A DNA stretch of 64,000 bases, from positions 124,001-188,000 of the forward strand of contig JAVLUZ010000356.1 in NCBI GenBank assembly GCA_036768485.1, given 5' to 3'. Positions 19,539 to 31,152 of this stretch are shown in pieces. The DNA comes from Mermis nigrescens (Eukaryota; Nematoda; Enoplea; Mermithida; Mermithidae). Within the stretch, counting starts at the first letter, position 1. Each line of letters begins with the position of its first letter. The notes beneath the pieces are model-generated. The model searched no databases, was not told the DNA's origin, and was given only the letters and a program-made list of their open reading frames with translations. Position numbers and translations under genes: made by a program.

Positions 19539-21149
19539 GGTTACACACCTACTTAATTTATTAGAAATAATTAATCGGTGATTTAATGAAATGATTACGA
19601 ATTTCCCAGATTATTGTTAACATATATATATATATATATAATCACACCACTATTGTGAATTATGTATTTATATAAATAAAAAATTATCTAAATAGGATGC
19701 TTCGTGTACGCTGAAAAAATTCAATCTTAAGCGTCAGTTTAGACTCATTCATTAATTTTTTTAAGTTTATCATTCATCGTGCACAGACATTACTGGAAAA
19801 GCAGGCCTCGTGATGACTCGAGGGTTTGCTATATCATTGGGTAGGTATACAAAGAAACGTTGGTGAAGTAGGGTAACGTATGTGAATGACAATAAAGCAC
19901 ATTATGCATCTATATTATATATGATGATATGGGCGAGGGAAACGCATTACAACTGTGTATGGTAGGTATGTACTTAAAGGCGTTAGATATTGGCATTCAG
20001 GCTAAATAGATTTGAGCTATTACGTCAGCCTAAAATATCTTAAACTATATGCATTATAGGGTATGGGTGTACATTAACGCTAAGACAAACTACATATCTT
20101 AATCATTGCAATGCACGGGAGAATCGTCTGTGGCTTTTTGAAATAAGCGCCCCAGACCCCGCTGAGGAGCGCTTGAGCGCGCCACCCAGACCCCCAGCCC
20201 TAAAAATATGGTTTGCATAGCCGTATCTATGATATCCGGGTAGCGAAATTCGCAAACTAAAATTCATCCTTTGGTCCACTCTTCATGTTTTAAAAAAATT
20301 TTGGTCGTCCCCCTCGAAACAAAACTCATAGATACGGGCCTCACATTTAATAACGATTAGGGATGCAACGGTTACCCGAACCCGAACCCGAATACTCGGG
20401 TACCCGAATAAAATTCAGGACCCGAACCCGAACCCGGACCCGAATAAAGTGATTTTGACTACCCGAACTCGAACCCGAACCCGAATAAAATTATTATAAC
20501 TACTCGAACCCGAACCCGAACCCGAATGTTTATGGATTTTATTCGGGTTTATTCGGGTATTTTTAAGCTCTAAAATCCCAAAATGGTATGTCAAATATTC
20601 AAAAATTTTCGGCTTTCTGCGCCGTTTACAGTTTGCTCGACCCTAAAACGCTGAATTTCATTTAGTTATCAAGTACACATAAATGGCTATGTAATTAAGT
20701 GGTATATTTCAATCGATTCGATTGGATTTTTAATCTTTTTATTTCACAAAACGGTTGCCAAATGATATCGTATAAAATGCTAAACATTGCTTCTTTGGTC
20801 GAAATTGAACTTATTTCTATCAAATTAAGCTTAACGAATAACAGTTTTTCGGCAGTTTCTCCATGCAAGAAATTTCGTTGTTAATGCTATATTGTAGGTG
20901 TATATCAAACACAATACACAGAGCGCTACCTCTCATTTACATTAGCGTTCTTGCACACTGAGAGGAGGAAGGAAAATCACTGGAAACTTGAGTGAAACAT
21001 TTTGAATAATTAAGCACTAGGCAGCTAATAATAATAAAAATTGTAACATCTGGCTTACATGTACCCAGTGTTTTTTGTACTCGGCAAAGATTTTTACCGA
21101 TGTACAAAGACTTTTTGAGAAGACAAAAATTGAAAAAAGGTCTGAAACT

Positions 21150-23480
21150 CGCAAAAATTTTTGGCGCTTCACACCGAAATGATAATAGCAGAAATTGCAT
21201 TTCAAATAGGGATTGTTGCCCTAAGAGACCCAGAAATTAGCCAAAATACACTACCAAAAGTCGAACAACTCTGTTTTTACCACACTGAAATCACTACTGT
21301 ACCATATTATAATACCCAAAATTTGTGTGTACAAAATGTGCAAAGATTTTTGGGAGGATAAAAACTGTAAAAGGGTGGAAAATTCCAAAAAAATTTCGGG
21401 GCTTCGCGTCGAAACGAGTAATTGTTTGTCCTATATATCTCTAAAATGGCAGAATTTGCATTTACAATGGAAAAATGTCAAATTTTTCGGCGCTTCGCGC
21501 CGTTTTCAAGACAATTCTTAGTGATTTTGCCTTTAGAGATCCAGAAATCAGCTAAAATACACTACCAAAAGTCGAACAACTCTGTTTTTACCACACTAAC
21601 ATCGCTACTGCACCATATTATAGTACCTAAAAATTTGTGTGTACAAAATGTGCAACGATTTTTGGGAAGACAAAGACTGTAAAAAGGTGGAAAATTCCGA
21701 AAAATTTTCAGGGCTTCGCGTCGAAATGAGTAATTGTTTGTCCTATACATACATGATCTTGGGGGAATTTGGGGGGTTTAATCCCCCGCAGAATCATTTT
21801 TTACCCCCCCCCCCCGCAAAAAATTTTTCACCCCCCCCAGAATTGGCGATTTTTCAAAAGTTTCCTAAACTTACTTGAAAATTGGTAGAAAAAGAGTCTT
21901 TTTAAGGGTTTTTGGCTATCTATTTGCTCAAAATAGCCAAATTTTCAGCGCTTCGCGCCATATACTCATGTTTTAAACGGTATATTGGTCAATTTATTCG
22001 ACTTTTTTCGAAATTTTTTTCATGATTTTATGCTCCAGAATGATAGAGTATCGTCAGAAACGCCAAAAAACGATGTTTTTTAACGCGTACCGGCCATTTT
22101 TGGGCCCAAAAAAGGCACTTTAGGTTTTCACCCCCCCCAGAATTCCCATACTGTGCATGTTTATATGGTCCTATATATCTTTAAAATGGCAGAATTTGCA
22201 TTTACAATACAAAAATGTCAAATTTTTCAGCACTTCGCGCTGTTTTAGCACAATTCTTAGTGATTTTGCTCTTAGGGACCCAGAAATTAGCTAAAATACA
22301 CAACCAAAAGTCGACTCTGTTTTTACCACACTGAAATCGCTACTGTACCATATTATAATACCCAAAATTTGTGTGTACAAAATGTGCAAAGATTTTTGGG
22401 AAGATAAAAACTGTAAAACGGTGGAAAATTCCAAAAAAATTTCGGGGCTTCGCGTCGAAATGAGTAATTGTTTGTCCTATATATCTCTAAAATGGCAGAA
22501 TTTGCATTTACAATGGAAAAATGTCAAAGTTTTCGGCGCTTCGCGCCGTTTTAAAGACAATTCTTAGTGATTTTGCCTTTAGAGATCCAAAAATTAGCTA
22601 AAATATACTACCAAAAGTCGAACAACTCTGTTTTTACCACACTAACATCGCTACTGCACCATATTATAGTACCTAAAAATTTGTGTGTACAAAATGTGCA
22701 ACGATTTTTGGGAAGACAAAGACTGTAAAAAGATGGAAAATTCCGAAAAATTTTCAGGGCTTCGCGTCGAAATGAGTAATTGTTTGTCCTATATATCTTT
22801 AAAATGGCAGAATTTGCATTTTCAATGGAAAAATGTCAAATTTTTCGGCGCTTCGCGCCGTTTTAGGACTATTCTTAGTGATTATGCCCTTACAGACCCA
22901 GAAATTAGCTAAAATACACAATCAAAAGTCGAACAACTCTGTTTTTACCATACTAAAATTGCTCCTGTACCATATTATAGTACCCAAAAATTTGTGTGTA
23001 CAAAATGTGCAACGATTTTTGGGAAGACAAAGACTGTAAAAAGATGGAAAATTCCGAAAAATTTTCGGGGCTTCGCGTCGCAATGAGTAATTGTTTGTCC
23101 TGTATATCTTTAAAATGGCATAATTTGCATTTAGAATGAAAAAAATGTCAGATTTTTCGGCGCTTCGCGCCGTTTTAAGACAATTTTTAGTGATTTCGCC
23201 CTTATAGACCCAGAAATTAGCTATAATACACTACCAAAAGTCGAACAACTCTGTTTTTACCACATTAAAATCGCTACTGTACCATATTATAGTACCCAAA
23301 AATTTGCGTGTACAAAATGTACAAAGATTTTGGGGAAGACAAAAACTGTAAAAAGGCGTAAAATTCCCGAAAATTTTCGGCGCTTCGCGCCGAAATGAGT
23401 AATTGTTTGTCCTACATATCTTTAAAATGGCAGAATTTGCATATTATAGTACACAAAAATTTGCATGTACAAAATGTACA
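21150..23480 (+). repeat. ~312-bp tandem array (about 6 units) inside the family G element
   Basis: Landmark ACAAAATGTGCAA(A/C)GATTT occurs at 21332, 21644, 22378, 22690, 23001 and (with GTACAAAG) 23311, spacing 310-312 bp except across the insert. Each unit has one GGCTTCGCGTCG and one CGGCGCTTCGCGCCG hairpin. Units differ by only a few percent. Confidence 0.93.
21748..22167 (+). mobile_element. Family D element (420 bp) inserted in the tandem array
   Basis: CATACATGATCTTGGGGG ... TGCATGTTTATATG, flanked by a perfect 8-bp duplication, GTCCTATA (21740-21747, 22168-22175). It interrupts one ~312-bp unit. Confidence 0.92.
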
Positions 23481-23767
23481 AAGACTTTTGGGGACCATCT
23501 TTGTACATGTACAAACGGACCTTGTACAAAAAAAGAAACACTGCATGTACCTAAGAAATTCGCTATACACTGGTATTCTTATATACTTACTGAAATACCC
23601 GAACCCGAACCCGAACCGATCGGGTATTGATTTTGATACCCGAACCGAGCGAACCCGAATAAATTGAAGTAGACTACCCGAACCCGAGCCCGAACCCGAA
23701 TAAACTTGGATGAACTACCCGAACCCGAACCCGAATACACCAAAATTTACTACCCGTTGCATCCCTA

Positions 23768-24522
23768 ATAACGATAATAATAATAATACTAATACTTGAT
23801 TCGAAATAAACGCAAGGATAAAAAAGCCGCAAGGAAAATAAAATAGCAAAGTATAAAATACGAAATGTCCTGGGCACACAGGCAAATAGTTAATTGCGTC
23901 AAAAAATTCCAGAAATCAACCTTTTTTCAAATTTCTCTTAAATGTCTAAACATTTGGAAACTTTATAATATATTGTGGAAGATCGTTTCAAATTCTAGCT
24001 GATCATAGTAGCAAAACAATACTTTTTACAATCAAGTCGAAATTAAGAAAAACGATTAGAATGTCAGTCAGCTTTTTGGGGCGCTTACATAATTTTTCAG
24101 AGTTAATGCGCAGCGTATTAACCTCCTCCTACATACCAGGGTTGCTAGGTCAAAATTTCAGAAACTGAGAAATACAGCCACCACCTCTGGTACGCCCACA
24201 AACAAATTACCACGCGTCCTTATTTAAAAAACTCAGGAAACTACCGGAAATGGTAGAAAAATACCAACCGACTCACAGCAACTGCTGCAAACAAGCTACC
24301 AAGAGAGTACTCATCTCTTTCCTACAAAGTTGCCAGCTCAAAATTTAAAACATCCCAAAAATTCCTCCAAAAAAAGCCCACACCCTATAGCACAAAGTAT
24401 AAGCAACTCATCGAAAAAAGCCACGAACTTTTCAAAAACCCCATTCATACACTTAAGCATAGGAGCAAAAATCCCCAAAGCTAAAAAACTCGAGTTCTGT
24501 GGAAATACCACATGATTGGCTT
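23768..24522. other. Gene-free stretch between hAT element 2 and the foldback element
   Basis: AT-rich with short direct similarities only. No coding or element signature recognised. Confidence 0.35.
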
Positions 24523-25781
24523 AGCAACATGGCAGTGATTATTTGCAGTCAACTGCAGGTAATATAGCACACATGTAAAATTATATGCAGCCACCAGAGG
24601 CCTAGACTGCAGATAATATAGCACACAACGTAATTACATGCAGTCAAAACCAGCGGCTCAGCAGCTACAGGCGGCTATAGCACAGAATTTAAAATTATAT
24701 GCAGTCAAAAACCATCAGCCTAGACTGCAGGTAATATAGCCACAATATGATATTATATGCAGTCAAGTTCAATGTTTATTGATATGAAGCTGGCCTTCTC
24801 CTTGTTATTAGTAGATGGTTTTGAAAGCACTTTTATTTGAGATGGTCTGGCCGATTTGCTTTCTCAATAGGAAATGTTTTTTTGCCCTGCATAGGTAGCA
24901 GCTTCAATAGCTGCCCATCCACAAATTAGCGCATTTTGATGGGCCAGCGTAAGCTCTGGTAGTGCATGATAGACAAGTCCTCATTCTGGGGAATTGTTTT
25001 ACTTTAGTGGAAATAAAATTATACAGAAGATACATATGATACTGGAAAAAATGGTGTGTCCGCTCGCTTTGCTTGCTCCGCAATTTCCGCTCCATTTATC
25101 TCAGGCTTAGCCCATACGCTGGCATCAATGTGAATGCACATAACTAAGCCTAGGCGTCACATGTCCCCACCACTTCCGAGACTAATCCGAAACATTTCCA
25201 AATGCTTTTAAGAATCCTTGTTTCACATTGTCGAATAAACTTTGAAGCATTTTATTTCCACTAAAATAAAACAATTCCCCAGAATGAGGACAAGAACAGC
25301 AACAGCTACTCACTATCTATCATGCAGGACCAGAGCTTACGCTGGAACATCAAAATGCGCTAATGGGTGACTGGGCAGCCATTGAAGCTGCTCATGCAGC
25401 GCAAAAAAACTTTCCTTATTGAGGAAGCAAATCTGCCAGACCATCTCAAATAAAAGTGCCTTCTAAAACCATCTACTACAGGTTAAAATGCGAGCAAAGC
25501 GCCCGCTTCCCATATCAATAAGCATTCAACTGACTGCATATAAATCACATTGTGTGCAATATTACCTGCAGTCTAGGCGCTAGTTTTTGACTGCATATAA
25601 TTTTACATTGTGTGCTATATTACCTGCAGTCTAGGCTGCTGGTTTTGACTGCATATACTTTTGCGTTGTGTGCTACATTACCTGCAGTCTAGGCTGCTGG
25701 TTTCTGACTGCATATAACTTTACATTGTGCACTATATTACCTGCAGTCGACTGCAAATAATTACTACCTGGCAACACTGCT
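24523..25781. mobile_element. Foldback-type inverted repeat (arms ~500 bp, spacer ~230 bp)
   Basis: The left arm (24523-25019) is mirrored by the right arm (25250-25781), for example AATTCCCCAGAATGAGGAC against GTCCTCATTCTGGGGAATT, and GACCAGAGCTTACGCTGG against CCAGCGTAAGCTCTGGTAG. The outer part of each arm holds ~60-bp tandem repeats with CTGCAGGTAATATAGCACAC and TGCAGTC. No open frame in the spacer (25020-25249). Confidence 0.85.
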
Positions 25782-25994
25782 TCTCTGTCTAAATTTGATA
25801 GATTACCACAATCGGGAGTAAGTTAAGAATATGGTACTTTCAGGATACTATGAAATAAACTTCAGAAGACCGGATTTTTTGCTTAGTACTTAGAACATGT
25901 TGAAAGAAAGCGCGGGAAAAGATATTCATCCGTCTATGATCATTGTTAATTAGCCTCTTCTCAACCTACGCAAGCATCTACTCGACCTAAGTAT

Positions 25995-26310
25995 TTGGAG
26001 ATTCAAACAGCTGAATGCAAAATCACATGTAGATACTCCATTTACGTCGATATAAGCATCTATACACCGACCTAAGCATCTATACATCTACCTAAGCATC
26101 TAAACATCGACCTAAGCATCTATACATCGACCTAAGCATCTATTCATCGACCTAAGCATCTATACATTGACCTGAGCGGGAGCGACCTCGACCTAAGCAG
26201 CTCAAAACACCTTTTCAGATATACTAAGCCTAAGCCTAAGTATGTTAGAAGCAAAAACTTAGATTTTCCTATATCTTATAAAGTAAAGCCCAAAAAACAT
26301 GCAAAAAATG
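25995..26310 (+). repeat. Direct repeat copy 1 with 20-bp minisatellite
   Basis: Contains 'gagattcaaacagctgaatgc', five or more copies of CGACCTAAGCATCTATACAT, then CTAAGCCTAAGCCTAAG. A second copy lies at 28208-28520 in the same orientation. Confidence 0.8.
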
Positions 26311-27640
26311 AAAATTTTTTTAAAGTTTTTTTAGAATTTCAAACAGCTTTCCACGCCTTTATTCTTTTTCTCCTTCATTGCTATGCTTCCTTCCATTATT
26401 TCAGCCCATATTACTTATTTCTGACAAATGTGTAAGTCCTTGGATCAAGCCGTTAAATGGTCCTACCCAACACTCAAATCGACAATTGCCTGCAACTTTG
26501 CAAGTATGGACTCAGATTTTCACCAAATTTTTTCTACCGAGCTTCAGTTTATCATGTTCTACCAGTTTGGCACAAAAATTTTGGCATTCCGTATTCGTTT
26601 TGCTCCTTTTGTAAAAGTACCATATTCTTAACTTTAGACCCATGATCGTCTAATCACAGAAGAGCGTGCACCAAAGTAATGCCCATATGTCGGCCTAAGC
26701 AGGAGCGATACCGACCTAAGCAAGAGTACTACCCTACCCGTATATCTAAGCCTAAGCCTAGCAAAAATATACAAGTTCGAAAAAGCCAATAACTGTTGCG
26801 GCAATACTTTGTTCAGACAGAGCGCTCTCTCTCTGTCGATAGCAGGGTTGCCTAATGCTCGCCAAAAAAACCTAATTTTAACCTCAAACTGCCTGAAAAA
26901 ACCCGCAACCAATGGTCAAACAAAAAATTTTTTTTAAATTTTTTTACGCTTTTGACGATAAGAATGCTTATAACGCGCACAATGCGCTAATTTTTTTAAC
27001 TTTTCCTGCAATAAAACGATAGAAAGTGCCAAAATAAAGAAGAAATCGGCGCGAAGCGCCGAATTTCGATTTTATGTCACAGAACAGTATCATGCAACTA
27101 TATTGCTCACTTCCTTAACATGTCAAAATTCTCCCCAGGGGGGAAATGGGCACTTGTTTACTTTAGTCCCTATGGTTAGGGTATATACAGCATTATGATA
27201 TATCTATTATATGATATAATCCTTCATTTTCTTCAGGCTTTACTTACTATGGCTTTCGACGTGGCAAACAGCGAAGCAGAAGCATAAAGCCCGGTATGGT
27301 ACGCACCAGGCATTGCTGGACACATACCTCGCAGAGTTTATGTGGAGAAAGATCTTCAAGCACGATGCTTTTCACCACTTATTGGTATATGTTGTATATG
27401 TTATATGTACGTTTTACACCATTTTTTAAGTATTTTTGGTATATGTTGTTTCTGACGTGGGTGAAATTTTCTTATGAGAAGGTGGCTGAGCCGATTGGTA
27501 ACGTGTTGCGCTGTAGAGCAATAGGTCGGAGGGTCGAAACCTGACGCCTGAAAGTTATTTTCTGTCTCGGGGAAAGTCGTTTGAAAACCCTGATGTTAAC
27601 AAAGATAGAGTTTTTGAAGAATATGGTGTGAAACGCCAGC
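26311..27640. other. Interval between the direct repeats
   Basis: Includes a shorter CGACCTAAGCAAGAG relic at 26690-26760, a hairpin core at 27049, and AT-rich sequence. Open frames at 26378-26645 exist in three overlapping frames and none has a family match. Confidence 0.35.
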
Positions 27641-27900
27641 GGTACCTTTTACCCAGTTGGTGAGGGCCAGGGCCAGCGCCACCTTTTACCCAGGTGGCAA
27701 TGGCCACGGCCAGCGCCAGCGCCACCTTTACCCAGTTGGCGAGGCCAGGGCCAGCGCCAGCGCCACCCTTTACCCAGTTGCCGAGGGCCAGAGCCAGCGC
27801 CAGCGCCACCTTTTACCCACTTGGCCATGACCAAGGCCAGCGCCAGCGCCACCTTTTACCCATGTGCGCCAGGGCCAGCGCCACCTTTTACTTATGCCCA
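27640..27900. repeat. GC-rich minisatellite, ~50-60-bp unit
   Basis: Five to six units built of GCCAGCGCCAGCGCCACC and TTTTACCCAGTTGGC. GC content is far above the surroundings. It creates Ala/Leu/Gly-rich false frames on the minus strand. Confidence 0.92.
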
Positions 27901-28207
27901 CTTTCAAACATCATACTTCGACATTCACCATTTTGAGCCACTATTAGGAATGTTTGCAGTTTATCAAAAGTTTCCAATTTTTACTACAAACATACTTTTC
28001 TACCATGTTCTAGGTCGCAGATTACAAAAAACTAAGTTATACTGCGCGGAAACCAAGATTAAAGAAAATTTTTTGTAATTTTTTGCACAAATTTTCAAGA
28101 AATTTTTTTTAATTTTACGATATTTAGCATTGTTTACATCCAGTTAATGATTTCTATTTAAATACGATTCAAACAGCATTTTAGGATTATCTCAAATTTC
28201 TATCCAT

Positions 28208-28520
28208 TTGAAGATTCAAACAGTGGAATGCAGGATAACATGTACCCAATTTAGGTCGACCTAAGCATCTATACATCGACCTGAGCATCTACACATCGAC
28301 CTAGAATCTATACATCGACCTAAGCATCTATACATCGACCTAAGCATCTAAACATCGACCTAAGCATCTATACCTCGATCTAAGTGGGAGCGACCTCGAC
28401 CTAAGCAGCCGAAATCACCTTCTCAGATACACTAAGCCTAAGCCTAAGCGTCATTTAAGCAGAAACCTGAATTTTTACATATCTTATCAAGTGAAATGAC
28501 GGAAAAAACTTGCAAAAAAT
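28208..28520 (+). repeat. Direct repeat copy 2 with 20-bp minisatellite
   Basis: 'gaagattcaaacagtggaatgc', six or more CGACCTAAGCATCTATACAT units, then GTGGGAGCGACCTCGACC and CTAAGCCTAAGCC. It pairs with 25995-26310. Confidence 0.8.
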
Positions 28521-29280
28521 TGTTTTTTTCAAATTTAAAATTTTAAAACAAAAATCTTTTTCGCGCCATAAAAGTCATTTTTTCGTAATCAGCGACCTTG
28601 AAAATGTCAGTTAAATATGTTTTTAGCCCAAATTCGGAACATTTTTGGTAAACTATCAAATACCCCACTTTAATGTAGCTATATCCGGAGTAACTTGTTC
28701 AATCGTTTTTGCTCACATCGCCACAAACTTTTCCTGATACCCTACTTTTTGAAAAACCTCAGATCCACATTTATATTTTCGCTCACATTGCCTGCCATCT
28801 GAGTGCATTTATGACAAAATAAAGTACCATAACTCTGTCTTCACCAATATTGGTCCGTTTTCCATGAAATTTTTTTCCGCACTTTCTTTTTGCATGTCCT
28901 CCTCATTTCAACCAATGTCGTTCTTTTCCACATACATCTGCAAGTATTCCTTTCACACCATAAAGTAAAGTTTAGCCAAAGATAGGAAAAATTCACCCTG
29001 TATATTATACCTAACGTTAAAAAAGATAGCGAAAATCCCGGCTACGCCTATGCCCAGTCGATAGACGCTTGTTGTTGCGAGTCAGATTACCTGACTTGAC
29101 AGTAGATGCACTACAAGTTACATTTATATAGCGATACAGACATGCATACATACAATAATTATAGACATACAACATACAATAATTATAGACATACATAAAT
29201 ACATACATACAATAAACTATTTCATTTTCACTCATGTGCATATTTTTAAAAAACGTAACAAGATGCCTCGATTCTACGTA
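28521..29280. other. Gene-free AT-rich stretch
   Basis: Short ACATACATACA runs near 29140-29220. Nothing else recognised. Confidence 0.35.
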
Positions 29281-29446
29281 AAGTCTGTTTCACACAACTT
29301 CGGTCATAAATTTCAAAACTATCTCCGACAATAAGCTGACAGATTACGAATATAGCATTGATCTGATATGTAATTATAGTAACCCTCGGCTTACTGCCGA
29401 TGAAAATTCTTACAATTTATGCACGAAGTTATGTGAAACAGACCAT
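29281..29446. mobile_element. Family H palindromic MITE (166 bp, TA target)
   Basis: Near-perfect inverted ends AGTCTGTTTCACACAACTTC / GAAGTTATGTGAAACAGAC with TA on both sides, typical of Tc1/mariner-derived MITEs. Other copies lie at 35071, 36097 and 37265. Confidence 0.82.
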
Positions 29447-30047
29447 AAGTTTAATCTAATTTTTGATTGCAAGTATCTAATCAGTGTAAACCAATAACCT
29501 ATAATCAGTGTACACGTTAAACCTTTGCTCAGTTTTAAATTGTGATTCATATATGTAGATAAAAGCATATTACTTTTATTCGCTATGTACTCACTTTATT
29601 TTACGAATAGAGTCCACTTGTGCCGCTCATCGACTAAATTGTTACCTATTCGTTGAAATTCGACCTACAGAATACTTATTTCCTTTAATTTCTAATGCCC
29701 AATTGCGTGCCTACTGACTTCTGCGACAACTGATTTACGGATGGATACATTACTTGTAAGACAAAATATGCATATCATTATGTAGGTAGGTTAGGTACCT
29801 AATCTTTACTACTTCTGGGGGTACAAATCCCACGCCCACGTGTGCCTGGTTTCTCGTGGCCGTTTTCGCACGTATGTACACCTAATTATATTTCAGGTTT
29901 ACTCAAACAAAAATAATTCAATAATTACGCCAAGTTGCACATCTTTCAGGATATGAAAATTGGGTCAGTTGGTCTAAGGTGGTGAGCTTTTTAGGGCTAA
30001 AATGGCATCAAAAAATGGTATAAGCACAAAATAGAGTTAAAACTACG

Positions 30048-30272
30048 TGTAGCAGGAGTGCTACTACACGGCTAGAAATGCCAACTTTGAAGTTTAACCC
30101 GTGACGTTGATGTTTCATTGTTTCTCAATATTATTCAATACTTTGCGCAGTTGTGAGCAAGAGCCCGAGTAGTCGATAAGTAAAACACACGCGAATCAGA
30201 GCGGAAGATCCGGGAAACCGGTGCGGGTAAAATTTTGCTCACGTAACGGTGGGAGCCGGCGCCCCCGTTACA
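30048..30272 (+). repeat. 5' LTR of the miniature LTR element
   Basis: TG...CA ends. It starts with a small palindrome, GTAGCAGGAGTGCTAC, and ends in a GC hairpin (GTAACGG...CCGTTAC). Confidence 0.85.
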
Positions 30273-30340
30273 TTTTGGAGGTCCCAGAGTTCATTCTCTG
30301 GTGTTGTCTGCGCTTACGCTTTCTCCTAGAGGGGAAGGAG

Positions 30341-30571
30341 TGTAGCGCAGGAGTGCTACTACACGGCTAGAAATGCCTACTTTGAAGTTTAACCCGTGAC
30401 GTTGATGTTTCATTGTTTCTCAATATTATTCAATACTTTGCGCAGTTGTGAGCAAGAGCCCGAGTAGTCAGTCGATTAGTACTACACACGCGAATCAGAG
30501 CGGAAGATCCGGGAAACCGGTGCGGGTAAAATTTTGCTCACGTAACGGTGGGAGGCGGCGCCCCCGTTACA
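30341..30571 (+). repeat. 3' LTR of the miniature LTR element
   Basis: Same sequence as 30048-30272 with a 2-bp and a ~4-bp insertion and a few substitutions. It abuts the polypurine tract at 30328-30340. Confidence 0.85.
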
Positions 30572-30990
30572 TAACGTTATTGCACAGTTTCTGGTCAATT
30601 TGAATCACTTTTAAAGCGAATTTTCAACTTTCATCCATTTTTGTCCTTCAGTTTCCCTATAAAATTTCCTATTTTTGTTGTGTGGTCTGAACCACACGTT
30701 GGCATAGGGGTTGAGGTTTACACCCCGCAGATTACTATAGAGCCCAGAAGTATATTTTTAATAAGATTTTTTGTGATTTTTGGTGATTCCGCCCAACCAG
30801 ACCCCCAGGATTTTCTTGCTGTCCATGTATGGTCTAGACCACCAAACCCCTCCCCCAGGTGCATATCTGGTCACAAATGTTAAAATTTTTTTAGAAGCAT
30901 GTCAGTTAATTGTAACGTTGAGTTCATGGTTTTTACGTTATTATTTCTACTATTGTGTGCCACTCAAACTATGATTTTATAAAGGCACCG

Positions 30991-31152
30991 ATGGGTATAG
31001 TCGATGTCACGCATCAAGAAGTACCACTTGAAATAGAGAAAAGCGTTAGCTTGTCGTTCGATTACAAAGCAATTAACATTTGGGCAGCGCCTGAAGGAAT
31101 GTGGGCGGAGATAGAAATTCATAATGCTGCTTCCGATTGGATCGGCTACAAA
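30991..31152 (+). CDS. MSP-domain gene exon 1
   Basis: 54 codons, beginning MGIVDVTHQEVPLEIEKSV and ending in DWIGYK. The donor is AAA|GTACTA. It encodes the first strands of the MSP domain. The frame is open a few codons upstream of the ATG. Confidence 0.8.

Larger units (their letters stand above)
21066..23543 (+). mobile_element. Family G hAT-type element with internal tandem amplification
   Basis: Begins CAGTGTTTTTTGTACTCGG and ends AAAAGAAACACTG, with a perfect 8-bp duplication, CATGTACC (21058-21065, 23544-23551). Unexpanded copies are ~430-440 bp; this one is 2478 bp because its middle is tandemly repeated and carries a 420-bp insert. Confidence 0.9.
20358..23767. mobile_element. Non-autonomous hAT element 2 (3410 bp), host of three nested layers
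   Basis: Inverted ends TAGGGATGCAACGG... / ...CCGTTGCATCCCTA and a perfect 8-bp duplication, ATAACGAT (20350-20357, 23768-23775). Both ends continue into tandem ACCCGA words (20376-20530 and 23590-23745). No complete transposase; weak coding-like traces near 20700-20880. Nested inside: family G (21066-23543), its ~312-bp tandem array, and a family D element. Confidence 0.9.
30048..30571 (+). mobile_element. Miniature LTR retrotransposon (TRIM-like, 524 bp)
   Basis: Two ~225-231-bp direct repeats (30048-30272 and 30341-30571), each starting TGTAGC and ending GTTACA, enclose only 68 bp. After the first repeat comes TGGAGGTCCCAGAG, a tRNA-type primer-binding site starting TGG. Immediately before the second comes AGAGGGGAAGGAG, a polypurine tract. 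No coding sequence remains. The LTRs differ by a few substitutions and small indels. Flanks TACG/AACG give only a weak 4-bp duplication. Confidence 0.87.

Noticed and set aside
20990..23480. Regularly spaced repeats considered as a CRISPR array
   Set aside because: Units are ~312 bp and repeated throughout with no short repeat/unique spacer alternation, in a clearly eukaryotic context.
26378..26645. Three overlapping plus-strand frames
   Set aside because: Simultaneous openness in three frames reflects base composition; no family match.
27555..27936. Ala/Leu/Gly-rich frames
   Set aside because: By-product of the GC-rich minisatellite.
30048..30571. Tandem snRNA or spliced-leader RNA genes, because of the Sm-like AAAATTTTG and the GC 3' hairpin
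   Set aside because: The TG...CA repeat ends, the primer-binding site and the polypurine tract beside the second copy fit an LTR element far better.
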